A model generated the notes under the pieces. The model was given only the letters and a program-made list of their open reading frames with translations. It was not told the origin of the DNA and ran no database searches. A stretch of 64,000 nt of DNA from Polyangium mundeleinium (GTDB lineage Bacteria; Myxococcota_A; Polyangia; Polyangiales; Polyangiaceae), in contig NZ_JAQNDO010000001.1 of assembly GCF_028369105.1 (NCBI RefSeq), positions 11,192,501-11,256,500 of the forward strand, in the 5' to 3' direction. The number at the start of each line of letters is the position of its first letter. Position 1 is the stretch's first letter. Positions 26,911 through 35,890 of the stretch are shown here, piece by piece. A program made the translations under genes and the position numbers.

Positions 26911-27891
26911 ATGCGTGTCCTCGTCCTCGGCCCTCGATTCGCGGACGGCTTTGCCGACAACGTCGCCGAGACGCTCGTGGAGATGGGCCACGAGGTCCTG
27001 GGCGCGGAAGAGGTCGATCACGCCGCGTATTGGTCGGTCCCTCGCCGCGCGCTCCGCATGGTGGAAGAGCGGGTCTTCGGGGACGCGCCCTTGCCGCAGG
27101 ACCGCAAGCTCCTCCGCTTCGTCAAGGATCGCCGCCCGGACGTCTTGCTCGCGCTCACGTGGGACGTGCACCCCGAGGTCCTCGACGCGCTCGGCCGCTT
27201 CGTCCCGGGCCGGCGGATTCTCTGGTGGGGCGACGCGCCCGCGAACAGCCGCAGGTTCGGGCTCGTGAATCCCTTTTGGGACAAAGTGTACGTCAAGGAC
27301 CCGGACGCCGTGAAAAAGCTACGGCTCGCGGGCAAGGAGTGCGCGCTCCTGCACGAGGCGATGAACCCGCGCTGGCATCGGCCGCTCGCGAAGCAGACGA
27401 GCGACGCCGTGGTCGTCGCGGGGAACTATTATGCCTTCCGCCAGGCCGTCCTCATGCGCCTGCTCCGCGACGGCGCGCGGCTCGAACTTTATGGCGCCGA
27501 GCCGCCGCCCTGGTCGGCGAAGGAGATCCGCGCGAGTTTTTCCGGGAAATACGTCGTCCGCGAGGAGAAGAGCCGCGTGTTCGGGGCGGGGATGGCTTGC
27601 CTCAACACGTTCGCGCTGGCGGAGGGCAATTCGCTGAATTGCCGCGCGTTCGAGATCGCGGGCGCCGGCGGGCTCCAGCTCGTGGAGTTCCGGCCGACGT
27701 TGCTCCAGTGCTTCGAGCCAGGAAAAGAGGTGCTCGCGTTCGAAACGTACGAGGAGCTCCGGGGCCACCTCGAACACGCGCGCCGCTTCCCGGCCGACAT
27801 GCTCGCGATCCGCGAGGCCGGCGCGCGCCGCGCCCTCGCCGAGCACACGTATCGGCACAGGCTCGAAACCATCCTCGCGGATTTCGCCTGA
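26911..27891 (+). CDS. CgeB-like glycosyltransferase
   Basis: 326 residues from ATG 26911. N-terminus VLVLGPRFADGFADNVAETL; DVLLALTWDVHPEVLDAL and RRILWWGDAPANS match the DUF3880 half of CgeB/spore-maturation glycosyltransferases; LNTFALAEGNSLNCRAFEIA and GKEVLAFETYEELRGHL match the C-terminal GT1-like half. The Bacillus CgeB group glycosylates spore surface proteins or polysaccharide; here, placed between a methyltransferase and a GT4, it most likely builds the same polymer. Confidence 0.8.
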   Translation: MRVLVLGPRFADGFADNVAETLVEMGHEVLGAEEVDHAAYWSVPRRALRMVEERVFGDAPLPQDRKLLRFVKDRRPDVLLALTWDVHPEVLDALGRFVPGRRILWWGDAPANSRRFGLVNPFWDKVYVKDPDAVKKLRLAGKECALLHEAMNPRWHRPLAKQTSDAVVVAGNYYAFRQAVLMRLLRDGARLELYGAEPPPWSAKEIRASFSGKYVVREEKSRVFGAGMACLNTFALAEGNSLNCRAFEIAGAGGLQLVEFRPTLLQCFEPGKEVLAFETYEELRGHLEHARRFPADMLAIREAGARRALAEHTYRHRLETILADFA

Positions 27892-27898
27892 CGTTTCC

Positions 27899-29050
27899 AT
27901 GTCCCTCCGCGTCCTCCACGTCATTCCGAGCTTTTGGCCCGCGACGCGGTATGGCGGGCCGATCGAAGGCGTGCTGCGTCTTTGCCAGCGGCTCCTCGGC
28001 CTCGGCGTGACCGTCGAGGTCGTCACGACGGACGCCGACGGCACGGGCGATCTCGCCGTGCCCCACGCGGAACAGACGCTCGCCGAAGGCGTGCCCGTCC
28101 GGTATTTCCCGCGCAGGCCTCGCACGCGGTTTGCCGTCTCCGCGCCGCTCGCGCTCCACCTCGCGCGGGAGATCACGCGCTGGGATCTGGTCCATGTCAC
28201 GGCCCTGTTCTCGTTTTCCTCGGCCGCGGCCATGGCCCTCGCGCGGCGCGCGGGTGTGCCCGCCGTCCTCTCGCCGCAGGGCACGCTCATGCCCTGGGCC
28301 ATCGGCTCGAAGCGCTGGAAAAAGGCTCCCTATTTCGAGCTCGTCGAGCGAAAAAACATCCTCTCCGCCGCGGGCGTGCACGCGACGAGCGACGAGGAGA
28401 CGCGCGAGATCCTCCGCCACGTCCCCGGCGCGCGTACCTTCGTCGTGCCCAATGGCGTCGACTTGCCCGACGTGCTCCCCGACGTGCCGCGCGAGAAGGC
28501 GCGAATCGTTTTTCTGGGCCGCATCCACCCGGTGAAGGGATTCGACGTGCTCGTCCCTGCCCTCGCCCGCGTCGCCGCCGTCCTGCCCGAGGTGGAGACC
28601 CTCGTCGCCGGCCCGGACGAGGACGGCGAACAAGCGCGCGTCGAGGCCCTCCTCGCCCGCGTCACGCCCCGGCCCCGCGTGCGGTTTCTCGGGCCTGTGT
28701 ACGGGAAGGACAAACAGGAGCTCCTCGCGTCGGCGACGGTCCTCGTGTTGCCCTCGCACGGCGAGAACTTCGGCATCGTCGTGGCCGAGGCGCTCGCCGC
28801 GGGTACGCCCGTCGTCGTGAGCAAGGCTTGTCCCTGGAAGATCCTGGAAGAGCGCGGCGCGGGCGCCTGGGTCGAGAACACGCCCGAGCGTATTGCCGAG
28901 GCGCTGCTTTGGATGCTCGAAGACCCCGCGCGGGCCCGGCGCATGGGAGAAGCAGGTCGCGCCGTGGCCGCGGAATTCGGCTGGGACGCCATGGCAAAAC
29001 AGATGCTCGGGGAGTACGAGGCCATCGCCCTGCGCGGGAGGCGGCCTTGA
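27899..29050 (+). CDS. GT4-family glycosyltransferase
   Basis: 383 residues from ATG 27899. RVLHVIPSFWPATRYGGPIE is the GT4 acceptor-side loop; FLGRIHPVKGFDVLVPAL, LVAGPDEDGEQA and SHGENFGIVVAEALAAGTP give the donor site with the E-x7-E pair. Cytoplasmic, membrane-associated enzyme of repeat-unit assembly. Its stop overlaps a TTG start of the next gene by 4 bp. Confidence 0.9.
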   Translation: MSLRVLHVIPSFWPATRYGGPIEGVLRLCQRLLGLGVTVEVVTTDADGTGDLAVPHAEQTLAEGVPVRYFPRRPRTRFAVSAPLALHLAREITRWDLVHVTALFSFSSAAAMALARRAGVPAVLSPQGTLMPWAIGSKRWKKAPYFELVERKNILSAAGVHATSDEETREILRHVPGARTFVVPNGVDLPDVLPDVPREKARIVFLGRIHPVKGFDVLVPALARVAAVLPEVETLVAGPDEDGEQARVEALLARVTPRPRVRFLGPVYGKDKQELLASATVLVLPSHGENFGIVVAEALAAGTPVVVSKACPWKILEERGAGAWVENTPERIAEALLWMLEDPARARRMGEAGRAVAAEFGWDAMAKQMLGEYEAIALRGRRP

Positions 29051-29493
29051 AGATCCTCGTCGTCTCCTCGGTCGGCGGTCACTTGACCGAGATCATGCAG
29101 CTCGCCCCGGTCCTCGCGGGCCACGAGGTCGTCCTCGTCCTCAACGACGAGGCCGCATTGCCAGATTTTCCGTTCGCCCGGGTGTACCGCATCGTGCACG
29201 CCGAGCGGGACGCGCGCGTGCTCTTCAACCTGCTCGAAGCCGCGCGCATCCTGCGCCACGAGGATCCCGACATCGTGCTCTCGACCGGCGCGGGCCCGGC
29301 GGTCCCGGTCGCGTTCGTGGCGCGGCTCGGCACGCGGGCGCGGATCGTGTTCGTCGAGACGGCCGCGGCGATCGTCCGCCCGACGCTCACAGGCCGGCTG
29401 ATGGCGCCGCTCGCGCACCATTTCTTTTATCAATGGGACACGCTCGCGCGGTTCTTCCCGCGGGCCGAGAAGGCGAGCATTCATTTCGGATGA
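29047..29493 (+). CDS. pssD: PssD/Alg14-like glycosyltransferase subunit
   Basis: 148 residues from a TTG start overlapping the previous stop (TTGA). KILVVSSVGGHLTEIMQL is the PssD/Alg14 signature; STGAGPAVPVAFVAR and RIVFVETAAAI continue the family pattern. PssD anchors the catalytic partner PssE to the membrane and binds the acceptor. In rhizobia the pair adds glucuronic acid in exopolysaccharide; Alg14 with Alg13 adds GlcNAc. The partner follows directly with a 4-bp overlap, as expected of a two-part enzyme. Confidence 0.85.
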   Translation: MKILVVSSVGGHLTEIMQLAPVLAGHEVVLVLNDEAALPDFPFARVYRIVHAERDARVLFNLLEAARILRHEDPDIVLSTGAGPAVPVAFVARLGTRARIVFVETAAAIVRPTLTGRLMAPLAHHFFYQWDTLARFFPRAEKASIHFG

Positions 29494-30068
29494 GGATCTT
29501 CGTCACCGTCGGCAATGCGCTCGTCCCCTTCGACCGGCTCCTCGGCTGGGTCGACGAGGCCACGTCGACGCTCCCCGTGCCCGTGGAAGGCCTCTGCCAG
29601 CACGGACCGAGCCGGGTTCGTCCGCGCGCGCTCACGCCACGCGAGAACCTCTCCCGCGCCGAATTCGAGCGCGAAATGAATCACGCTGACGTGGTCGTCT
29701 GCCACGCGGGCGTCGGCACGCTCTCCGATGCCCTCCGCCGCGGCCACCGCCCGATCGTCGCGCCGCGCCGCGCCGGGTTTGGGGAGATCGTGAACGACCA
29801 CCAGCTCGAAATCGTCGCGGCCCTCGGGCATGAAGGGCGGATCGAGGTTGCCGAGGATGCCGAATCCCTCCGCGCAGCGCTCCTGCGTCATGCGCGGGGC
29901 GAGGCGCGGCGTGGTCCTCCGCGGGACGAGGATCCTGCGCGGCTCTTGCCCGTGGCGCGCGCGATCGCCGAAGGTCCGGCCCGCGAGCGCCCGCTGCTGC
30001 TCGGAAAACTCGCCATGAGCGCGCTCGCGGCGCTGGGTCCGCGGCTCGATCGGCTACGCGTGCGATGA
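29490..30068 (+). CDS. pssE: PssE/Alg13-like glycosyltransferase subunit
   Basis: 192 residues from ATG 29490. RIFVTVGNALVPFDRLLGWV and HADVVVCHAGVGTLSDALRRG are the donor-binding PssE/Alg13 blocks (GT28 C-terminal domain). RPIVAPRRAGFGEIVNDHQ follows. The last ~50 residues exceed the usual length (about 160) and are Arg/Ala-rich. It should form one enzyme with the preceding PssD-like subunit. Confidence 0.85.
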   Translation: MRIFVTVGNALVPFDRLLGWVDEATSTLPVPVEGLCQHGPSRVRPRALTPRENLSRAEFEREMNHADVVVCHAGVGTLSDALRRGHRPIVAPRRAGFGEIVNDHQLEIVAALGHEGRIEVAEDAESLRAALLRHARGEARRGPPRDEDPARLLPVARAIAEGPARERPLLLGKLAMSALAALGPRLDRLRVR

Positions 30069-30117
30069 AACCGCGCGCTTGCCCCCGCGCCGCGCTCCCG
30101 CTACGTTCGGCGGCGCG

Positions 30118-30999
30118 ATGAGCATGACCCGCGAAAACGCGCGTTCCGCGTGCCGGATCTGCGGGGCGCGTGGAGCGCCGGAGGAGTCCTTCGAGGAGAT
30201 CGCCTGTTTCCGCTGCGGCACCTGCGGCACCGTGCAATCGAACGTTCTGCCTACGGTGGAAGAGCTGGCAAACCATTACGCTGGTTTTTCGGAGAGCTAC
30301 ACAGCAGGCATGGGCGCCGAGCGGTTCGCCCGCGAGATGCCGAAGCGCCACGCCGCGAAGCTCGCGCTCGTGCGTCATCATCAGCCCCAAGGCCGCCTGC
30401 TCGACGTCGGCTGCGGGGAAGGCGGGTTCCTCTCACAAGCCCTCGAAGCCGGCTTCGACGCCGTCGGCTGCGATTACTCCGTGCGGAAAGAATATTCGCC
30501 CGGCGTCCAAGTTTTTCCCGGCAACCTCGACACCGAGGGGGGCTTGCCGTTCGAGGACGCGAGCTTCGATGTCGTCACGTCCTGGGCCGTGATCGAGCAC
30601 GTGCGCGATCCACACGCGGCGATGCGCGAAGTGCGCCGTGTCCTCAAGCCGGGCGGTTTTTTCTTTTGCGACACGCCCCTCTGCGGCGACGCCTCGGAGC
30701 GCGACGTCGCGGCGCGCTCGCACTGGTTCTGCCCGCCCGAGCACATTCACGTGTTCTCGTACGGGTCGCTCTCGCGCCTCGTCTGGGCCGCGGGCCTCGA
30801 CGTCGTGTATTCGACGCCCTCGTTCGAGCGCTCGGCGCCGAGGTACGTGGCGCGGCGCCTGCGAAACGTGCTCGTCGGCGTCGTCCTCGGGCGCGCGCTG
30901 CGCCATTTCGACCCGGGCGCGTGGGAGCGCCGGAGGCAGAGCGTGGTCACGCAGATCGGCGACATCCAGCTCCTCGTCGCGCAGAAGCCGCGGGGCTGA
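30118..30999 (+). CDS. SAM methyltransferase with zinc-ribbon N-terminus
   Basis: 293 residues from ATG 30118. Residues ~11-40 carry two Cys-x2-Cys pairs (CRICG and CGTCG), a probable zinc ribbon. Then LLDVGCGEGGFLSQALEAG (SAM loop) and FEDASFDVVTSWAVIEHV with RRVLKPGGFFFCDTP. Ribbon-bearing methyltransferases of this type are frequent in sugar-modifying loci. It ends the co-directional glycosylation run; a 58-bp gap separates it from the AAA module. Confidence 0.82.
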   Translation: MSMTRENARSACRICGARGAPEESFEEIACFRCGTCGTVQSNVLPTVEELANHYAGFSESYTAGMGAERFAREMPKRHAAKLALVRHHQPQGRLLDVGCGEGGFLSQALEAGFDAVGCDYSVRKEYSPGVQVFPGNLDTEGGLPFEDASFDVVTSWAVIEHVRDPHAAMREVRRVLKPGGFFFCDTPLCGDASERDVAARSHWFCPPEHIHVFSYGSLSRLVWAAGLDVVYSTPSFERSAPRYVARRLRNVLVGVVLGRALRHFDPGAWERRRQSVVTQIGDIQLLVAQKPRG

Positions 31000-31057
31000 C
31001 CGTGCCACCCGCTTGCCCCCCGACCGCGAGGCCGCTAGTTTCATCGGAGGTGCCGGC

Positions 31058-32326
31058 ATGAGCCTCGATCCTCGAGCGAAATTCCGCGCGTTGACCCGGG
31101 TCTTCGACCCGATTTACCGGCCGTACCTCGACGCCGACGACGGCCCCGGCTCCTCGTACGTCCCCGAAGCCCACGAGCACTATCGCGCCGAGCTCGAAGC
31201 CGCGCTCGACCTGAACGACAACGCGAAGCTGCTGCTCGCCGGCCAGCCCGGATGCGGCAAGACCACGCTCCTGCTCAGCATCGCCCACCGGCTGCGGCGC
31301 GAGGGGCGGCTCGTCGCGTTCGTCGACCTCGAAGCGCAGACGGCCGTGCAGGACCTCGGCTCGCTCGAGATGTACCTCGCTGCCAAGGCCGAGCTCATCG
31401 CGGAGGCGAAAAAAGCGGGAATCGGCCTCTCGGAAAAGGCGACCGAGATGCTGCGCAGCGCCCTCGAACGCCTGCTCGGCTCGTCCGTCGCGCCCGACCT
31501 CGACGCCCTCGGCGCCGCGCTACGCCGGCTGCTCTCCACGGTGCGCGAGAGCAAGCTCCTGCGCGACGAGCTGCGGCGGCAAATCAAGGAATCGGGCTTC
31601 GAGCCAATCGACATGCTCGCCGGCCTGCTCGACGACCTCGAAGAGCACAGGCCCGTCGTGCTGCTCGACGGCCTCGACAAACTGCCGCCCGTGCAGGCGC
31701 GCGACGCGTTCCTCGGCGACGAGAAGAAGCCAATGGTCGAGGCGCCGGGCGCGGCGATTTTGACGATCCCGATTTCGCTGATCTACGAGCCCACGTTCAA
31801 CGTCCTCTCCGAGAGGTACAACAACGCGGGTAGCGCGGTCCTGCCTGCCGTGCGTCTCTACGATCTCAACCCGCACACGAACACGCGGCGGCGCTCCGAG
31901 CAGGGCGTGAGCATCATGCGTCGCATCGTGGAGGCGCGCGTCGAGCCGATCGACGCGCGGATCGTGATGCCCGAGGCCGTCGAGCGCGCGATCGTGGGAT
32001 CGGGCGGCAACATCCGCGAGCTCGCGCGGCTCGTGCAATCGAGCGTGGTGAAGGCGCACGTCCGCCGCGGCACGTTCATCGAGGAGCAGGACGTGACCGC
32101 CGCGATCGCCGACCAGCGCGAGTCGTTCCGCCGCGCGTACGATCCCCGCTTCTTGCCGGTGCTCGAAAAGGTGCGACGCGAGTTCCGGCTCGAAGGCCAG
32201 GGCGATGTGACGAAGCAGCTCCTCTACGGGCTCTGGGTGATCGAATATCGCAATGGCATCGCCTGGTATTCGCTGCCCGATCCCGTCGAGCAGCTCCTCC
32301 GGCAAATGGAGACCTGGGCCGGATGA
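31058..32326 (+). CDS. Orc1/Cdc6-like AAA ATPase
   Basis: 422 residues from ATG 31058. Walker A GQPGCGKTT at 62-70, Walker B VVLLDGLDK at 200-208, a sensor-like ILTIPISLIY strand near 235, and GSGGNIRELARLVQ (sensor-2 type Arg) near 310. The last ~70 residues (FLPVLEKVRREFRLEG, then LLYGLWVIEYRNG) look like a winged helix. This is the build of STAND/Cdc6-like signalling ATPases rather than a replication protein. It overlaps the next gene by 4 bp, so the pair is co-translated. No signal peptide. The role as regulator of the partner effector is inferred from the coupling. Confidence 0.8.
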   Translation: MSLDPRAKFRALTRVFDPIYRPYLDADDGPGSSYVPEAHEHYRAELEAALDLNDNAKLLLAGQPGCGKTTLLLSIAHRLRREGRLVAFVDLEAQTAVQDLGSLEMYLAAKAELIAEAKKAGIGLSEKATEMLRSALERLLGSSVAPDLDALGAALRRLLSTVRESKLLRDELRRQIKESGFEPIDMLAGLLDDLEEHRPVVLLDGLDKLPPVQARDAFLGDEKKPMVEAPGAAILTIPISLIYEPTFNVLSERYNNAGSAVLPAVRLYDLNPHTNTRRRSEQGVSIMRRIVEARVEPIDARIVMPEAVERAIVGSGGNIRELARLVQSSVVKAHVRRGTFIEEQDVTAAIADQRESFRRAYDPRFLPVLEKVRREFRLEGQGDVTKQLLYGLWVIEYRNGIAWYSLPDPVEQLLRQMETWAG

Positions 32327-34518
32327 CGCCGGAAGCGCGCATGGAGGAACTCTCGGCGCGGCTCTCGCTGGCGCAGGGATCGCCGTCCCTGCTCGTCGTG
32401 GTGGCCGAATCCGATGCGACGCTCGACGAGGCGCGCGGCCTGCTCGTGGGCATTTTGCAGCGAGCGCCGATGCACATGGAGGACCTCGGCGCGTGTGACG
32501 TCGACATGGGCCCGGCGCGCTGGGTGGAGCTCACGCACGAGCGCGCGGCCGACGCCTACGTGCTCTCCGCGGCGCCGTGGGGCCCGTTCAGCGGCGGCGC
32601 ATTCGCGGGCCTCCTGAACGCCGAGCGCGAGTTTTTGCGGCGGCTCGCGGGCCCCGTGCTGCTCGTCGTCTCCCGCGAGACGGAGCGAATCCTCCGGCAA
32701 AAGGCACCCGATTTCTTCACGTGGGCCGCGCGGACGTACGAGCTGCCCGCACCCGCGGAGCTCGTCGCGATGGCCCGAAGGCTCGGCGCCTTGCCCGAGC
32801 GCACGCCCGGGGTGCCCTCGGAAGAACCTCCCCTTCGATTCCTCCACCTCTCGGACCTCCATTTGAGGCCCCAGCGGGTGAAACGATACGACCAGGACCG
32901 CGTTCTCCGCGGCCTCATCGATTTCCTCGCGCAGGACCGCGCGCGTTTCCCGCTCGATCTGATTTTCGTGACGGGCGACCTCGCCCATAGCGGGAAGCCG
33001 GAAGAGTTCGCGCTCGTGGTCGACCTCTTCCAGCACCTCCTCGACGTGACGGGCGTCGCGCCGTCCCATTTCTTCGTCGTCCCCGGCAACCACGACGTCG
33101 ACCGCGAGGTGGGCCGCTGGCTCCGGCGCACGCTCGACAAGGACGAGGAGGCGATTGCATTCTTCGAGGACGAGCACGCCCGACGGTTCCACATGCAAAA
33201 GCTCGAAGCGTATCGCGCGGCGCTCGCGCCGCTGCTCGGGCAAGACCGCGCGCTCGGGCTCGGCGTCGGCGCGCAGGCGGTGGAAGTCGTGACGGTGCGC
33301 GGGGTGCGGATCGCGGTTGCGTCGTTCAATTCAGCATTTTTCGCGCAGGGCGACGACGATCACGGAAAACTCTGGCTCGGCGAGCCGAATGTGGATCGCG
33401 CCGGTGACCGCATCGCCGACGAGGGCGCGCGGGCCGCGATCGCGCTCATGCACCACCCGTTCGAAGAGCTGCACGAGCTCGAGCGCGACATCATCGAGCA
33501 CCGCTTCGAGCGCCTCTTCGACCTCGTGCTGCGCGGCCACATGCACCAGCCGAAGAGCCGCGGCATTGCCTCGCAGCGGGGCGGCTTCGTCGAGCTCGCG
33601 GCGCCGTCGGCCTACCAGGGCAGCCCGTGGCCCAATGGCTGCCTGCTCGGCGAGCTTCGGCCGCGCTCGGGCAAGGTGCGAATCACCCCGTACATGTACG
33701 CCTCGGGCGCGGATCCCTGGGTGCTCGATACCAAGGTTTTCCCCGACGACGCAAAGGACGGCTACGCGCACACGTTCGGCGTGGCCGAAAAGAAACGGAC
33801 GCCGAGCACCTTGCGGAGGCATCTGGCCCGGGCGACGGAGGAGGCGGTGGAAGCCGCGCCGGAGGCCGTGCAAAGGCAGGTGGCGAAGGTGCTCGGCATC
33901 GAGGCACCGAGCAGCCGGATGTCGAAAGCGGTGGCGAAAAAGGTCGCGCGGGCCGCGGCTGCGAAGGTGGACGATCCGGCGCTGCTCGCGAATGTGGTGG
34001 ACGAACGGCGCATGAGCACGGCGCTGAGCAAGACGGCTGCCGACGAACTCGAAGCGGAAGGGCCGACGCGGATTCCGCGATCGGATCCGCACTTCTTGGA
34101 GAAGGCGCTCGGGCGGGTGGCGGAGTTCATTCACCGCAAGGTCCGCGGCAAGGTGGCGAAGGACGCGGCCCGCGAGGAAATGCTCGTGCAGCTCATCGCC
34201 ACGGCGCTGAGCCATGTGGTGGATGGGCCCGTATCCGTGGAGCGCTCGTTCCCTGAGGCGACGCGGCCGGACATTCTCATCGGGAATCCGAACGACGCCC
34301 CGGCGATCCGCTCGATCATCGAGGTGCATCTGTTACGGAGGATCGGGGATGCCCTGCCGAAGCAATTCGAGCAGATCGAGCGCTGCTTGAAGAGCGGCGA
34401 GGTCGCGCACGGCGCGCTCGTGGTGGTTCACACGGGCGAGGGGGACGAGGAGGCGCGCATCGAGCACGAGAAGACTCCGGCAGGGCGGGAGGTCCTCGTG
34501 TTGCATTTGTTCTGGTAG
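32323..34518 (+). CDS. metallophosphoesterase with PD-(D/E)XK-like C-terminus
   Basis: 731 residues from ATG 32323 (ATGA overlap). Residues 1-150 form an N-terminal domain with LLNAEREFLRRLAGP and ILRQKAPDFFTWAA, a pattern I associate with N-terminal domains of NTPase signalling proteins. Residues ~170-430 are a complete calcineurin-like phosphoesterase: D178-x-H180, GD at 218-219, GNHD 255-258, H377/H378 and GHMH 405-408. Residues ~500-570 are Ala/Lys-rich helices. Residues ~640-700 resemble a PD-(D/E)XK nuclease core: D650 in RPDILIGN and E667-x-H669 in IIEVHL, with His instead of Lys. This architecture suggests nucleic-acid or nucleotide cleavage controlled by the AAA partner. Confidence 0.75.
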   Translation: MTPEARMEELSARLSLAQGSPSLLVVVAESDATLDEARGLLVGILQRAPMHMEDLGACDVDMGPARWVELTHERAADAYVLSAAPWGPFSGGAFAGLLNAEREFLRRLAGPVLLVVSRETERILRQKAPDFFTWAARTYELPAPAELVAMARRLGALPERTPGVPSEEPPLRFLHLSDLHLRPQRVKRYDQDRVLRGLIDFLAQDRARFPLDLIFVTGDLAHSGKPEEFALVVDLFQHLLDVTGVAPSHFFVVPGNHDVDREVGRWLRRTLDKDEEAIAFFEDEHARRFHMQKLEAYRAALAPLLGQDRALGLGVGAQAVEVVTVRGVRIAVASFNSAFFAQGDDDHGKLWLGEPNVDRAGDRIADEGARAAIALMHHPFEELHELERDIIEHRFERLFDLVLRGHMHQPKSRGIASQRGGFVELAAPSAYQGSPWPNGCLLGELRPRSGKVRITPYMYASGADPWVLDTKVFPDDAKDGYAHTFGVAEKKRTPSTLRRHLARATEEAVEAAPEAVQRQVAKVLGIEAPSSRMSKAVAKKVARAAAAKVDDPALLANVVDERRMSTALSKTAADELEAEGPTRIPRSDPHFLEKALGRVAEFIHRKVRGKVAKDAAREEMLVQLIATALSHVVDGPVSVERSFPEATRPDILIGNPNDAPAIRSIIEVHLLRRIGDALPKQFEQIERCLKSGEVAHGALVVVHTGEGDEEARIEHEKTPAGREVLVLHLFW

Positions 34519-34528
34519 GAGCGCGCTC

Positions 34529-35158
34529 TTAGAACGAAAGCGCAAACCCGTCCGCCGTGGGCATGAACCGGACGTTGCTCTCGTCCTTCCGCGCCGATTT
34601 GTTCGGGCTCGACGAGCGCGTCGCCACGAAAACGATGCCGACGATCGTGAGCGGCAAACCCACGAGCATGGCCGTTCCGCCCGTCGAGATGAGCACGATG
34701 CCGAGCGGGTCCTTTCCCTTGTCCCGCACCCGATCGATGCCCCAGGCGAGGCTCGCAGTGCCCATCCCGAGCGTGACGGCGCCGCCGATCAGGAGCCCCA
34801 CGCCCGACGAGCGCGTCTTCTTCTTCTTTTGCTTCGGTCGCCGCAGCCGCTCGAGATCGACCTCCACGGGGGCCGCGGAGACGGCGGGCATCTGCGGGAC
34901 GTCGATCGTCACCGAAGCGCACGCGCAAAGCGAGAAGATGCCCCGCGAATCGCAGGTCTGCGTGCCCGGCCGCCCATCCTGGCACACGCAACGAGCCTGC
35001 GCGCCGGTCCTGCACATCTGCGGCGCCGCCGCGAGGAACGTGGGATCGTAGGTGAACGGCGCGGCAGGCGTCGAGGGCGAAGGCTCCTCCGCGCGCACGA
35101 ACGACGTGAGCGTCAGGAGCGCCGCGACCATCAAGCAAATACCAAGCGATCTCGCCAT
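34529..35158 (-). CDS. exported membrane protein with Cys-rich domain
   Basis: 209 residues from ATG 35158, chosen over an in-frame start at 35236 because GAGGAA lies 8 bp upstream and a signal peptide follows (LGICLMVAALLTLTSF). The next ~60 residues contain seven cysteines, including CVCQDG and LCACA. A basic KQKKKKTR stretch is followed by two hydrophobic helices (GLLIGGAVTLGMGTASLAWG and IVLISTGGTAMLVGLPLTIV). This fits a small envelope protein of myxobacterial type; I do not recognise a named family. It ends 11 bp from the convergent phosphoesterase gene, with no clear terminator. Confidence 0.65.
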   Translation of the reverse strand: MARSLGICLMVAALLTLTSFVRAEEPSPSTPAAPFTYDPTFLAAAPQMCRTGAQARCVCQDGRPGTQTCDSRGIFSLCACASVTIDVPQMPAVSAAPVEVDLERLRRPKQKKKKTRSSGVGLLIGGAVTLGMGTASLAWGIDRVRDKGKDPLGIVLISTGGTAMLVGLPLTIVGIVFVATRSSSPNKSARKDESNVRFMPTADGFALSF

Positions 35159-35261
35159 GATGCCATTCCTCGGCGGAAATGCGATATCCCAAGGTACCAC
35201 GAAGCGGACGGGCGGCGCAATCTCGCGCCGCGTCACGTGTGCTGGATCTGCGCGAAGCCGA

Positions 35262-35846
35262 TCAGGAGACGAGCTCGGGCACCTCGAAGGCTCCGCGGTA
35301 GACCGCGTCCACCGAAAGCGAACAGCCGATCGATTCGAGGTCGATCGACCCGCTCTGCGCCTCGTGCAGAATCCAGGCGCCTCCGTCGGCCCGGCGGTAC
35401 ACCTCGATCTGCTTCGTCTTGTGCGAAACGAGAACGTATTCGCGGAGAGAGGGAATCCGCCGGTAATGCGTGAATTTCATGCCGCGGTCGTAGGCCTCTG
35501 TGCTCTCCGAAAGGACCTCCACGAGCACGATGGGATTCACGACGCCGTTCTTGTCCTCGGCATCCACCTGGAGCTGGCCGCAGACGACGCTGACGTCGGG
35601 GTACGTCGATAGGCCGGTCGCTTGGACCCGGATCCGAACGTCTGCGGGGTGCACACGGCAAGGGCGCCCCTCGAGCTGGTTGCCAAGCGCTCGGGCCACG
35701 TTTCCTGCGAGGAGCCCATGATTCGGCGTACCCCCGGCCATGTCGTAGATCTGTCCGTCCAGGAACTCGTGCTTCGTCTCGCTCCCCTCTTCGAGGGCCA
35801 GGTACTCGGCGAACGTGACCTTCAGCTTCCCCGCCGGCTCCGCCAT
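35262..35846 (-). CDS. Uma2 family (DUF820) nuclease-like protein
   Basis: 194 residues from ATG 35846. VTFAEYLALEEGSETKHEFL near the start, then YPDVSVVCG and PIVLVEVLSEST form the PD-(D/E)XK core of Uma2, and GMKFTHYRRIPSLREYVLV is the family's conserved helix region. Uma2 proteins are numerous in cyanobacteria and myxobacteria; the cellular role is not known. It may be a separate transcription unit or the tail of the carbamoyltransferase transcript 44 bp upstream. Confidence 0.85.
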   Translation of the reverse strand: MAEPAGKLKVTFAEYLALEEGSETKHEFLDGQIYDMAGGTPNHGLLAGNVARALGNQLEGRPCRVHPADVRIRVQATGLSTYPDVSVVCGQLQVDAEDKNGVVNPIVLVEVLSESTEAYDRGMKFTHYRRIPSLREYVLVSHKTKQIEVYRRADGGAWILHEAQSGSIDLESIGCSLSVDAVYRGAFEVPELVS

Positions 35847-35890
35847 GATGAAACCTCTCCCCTCAGCATAGCACGCCCGTCCCTTCGCCG

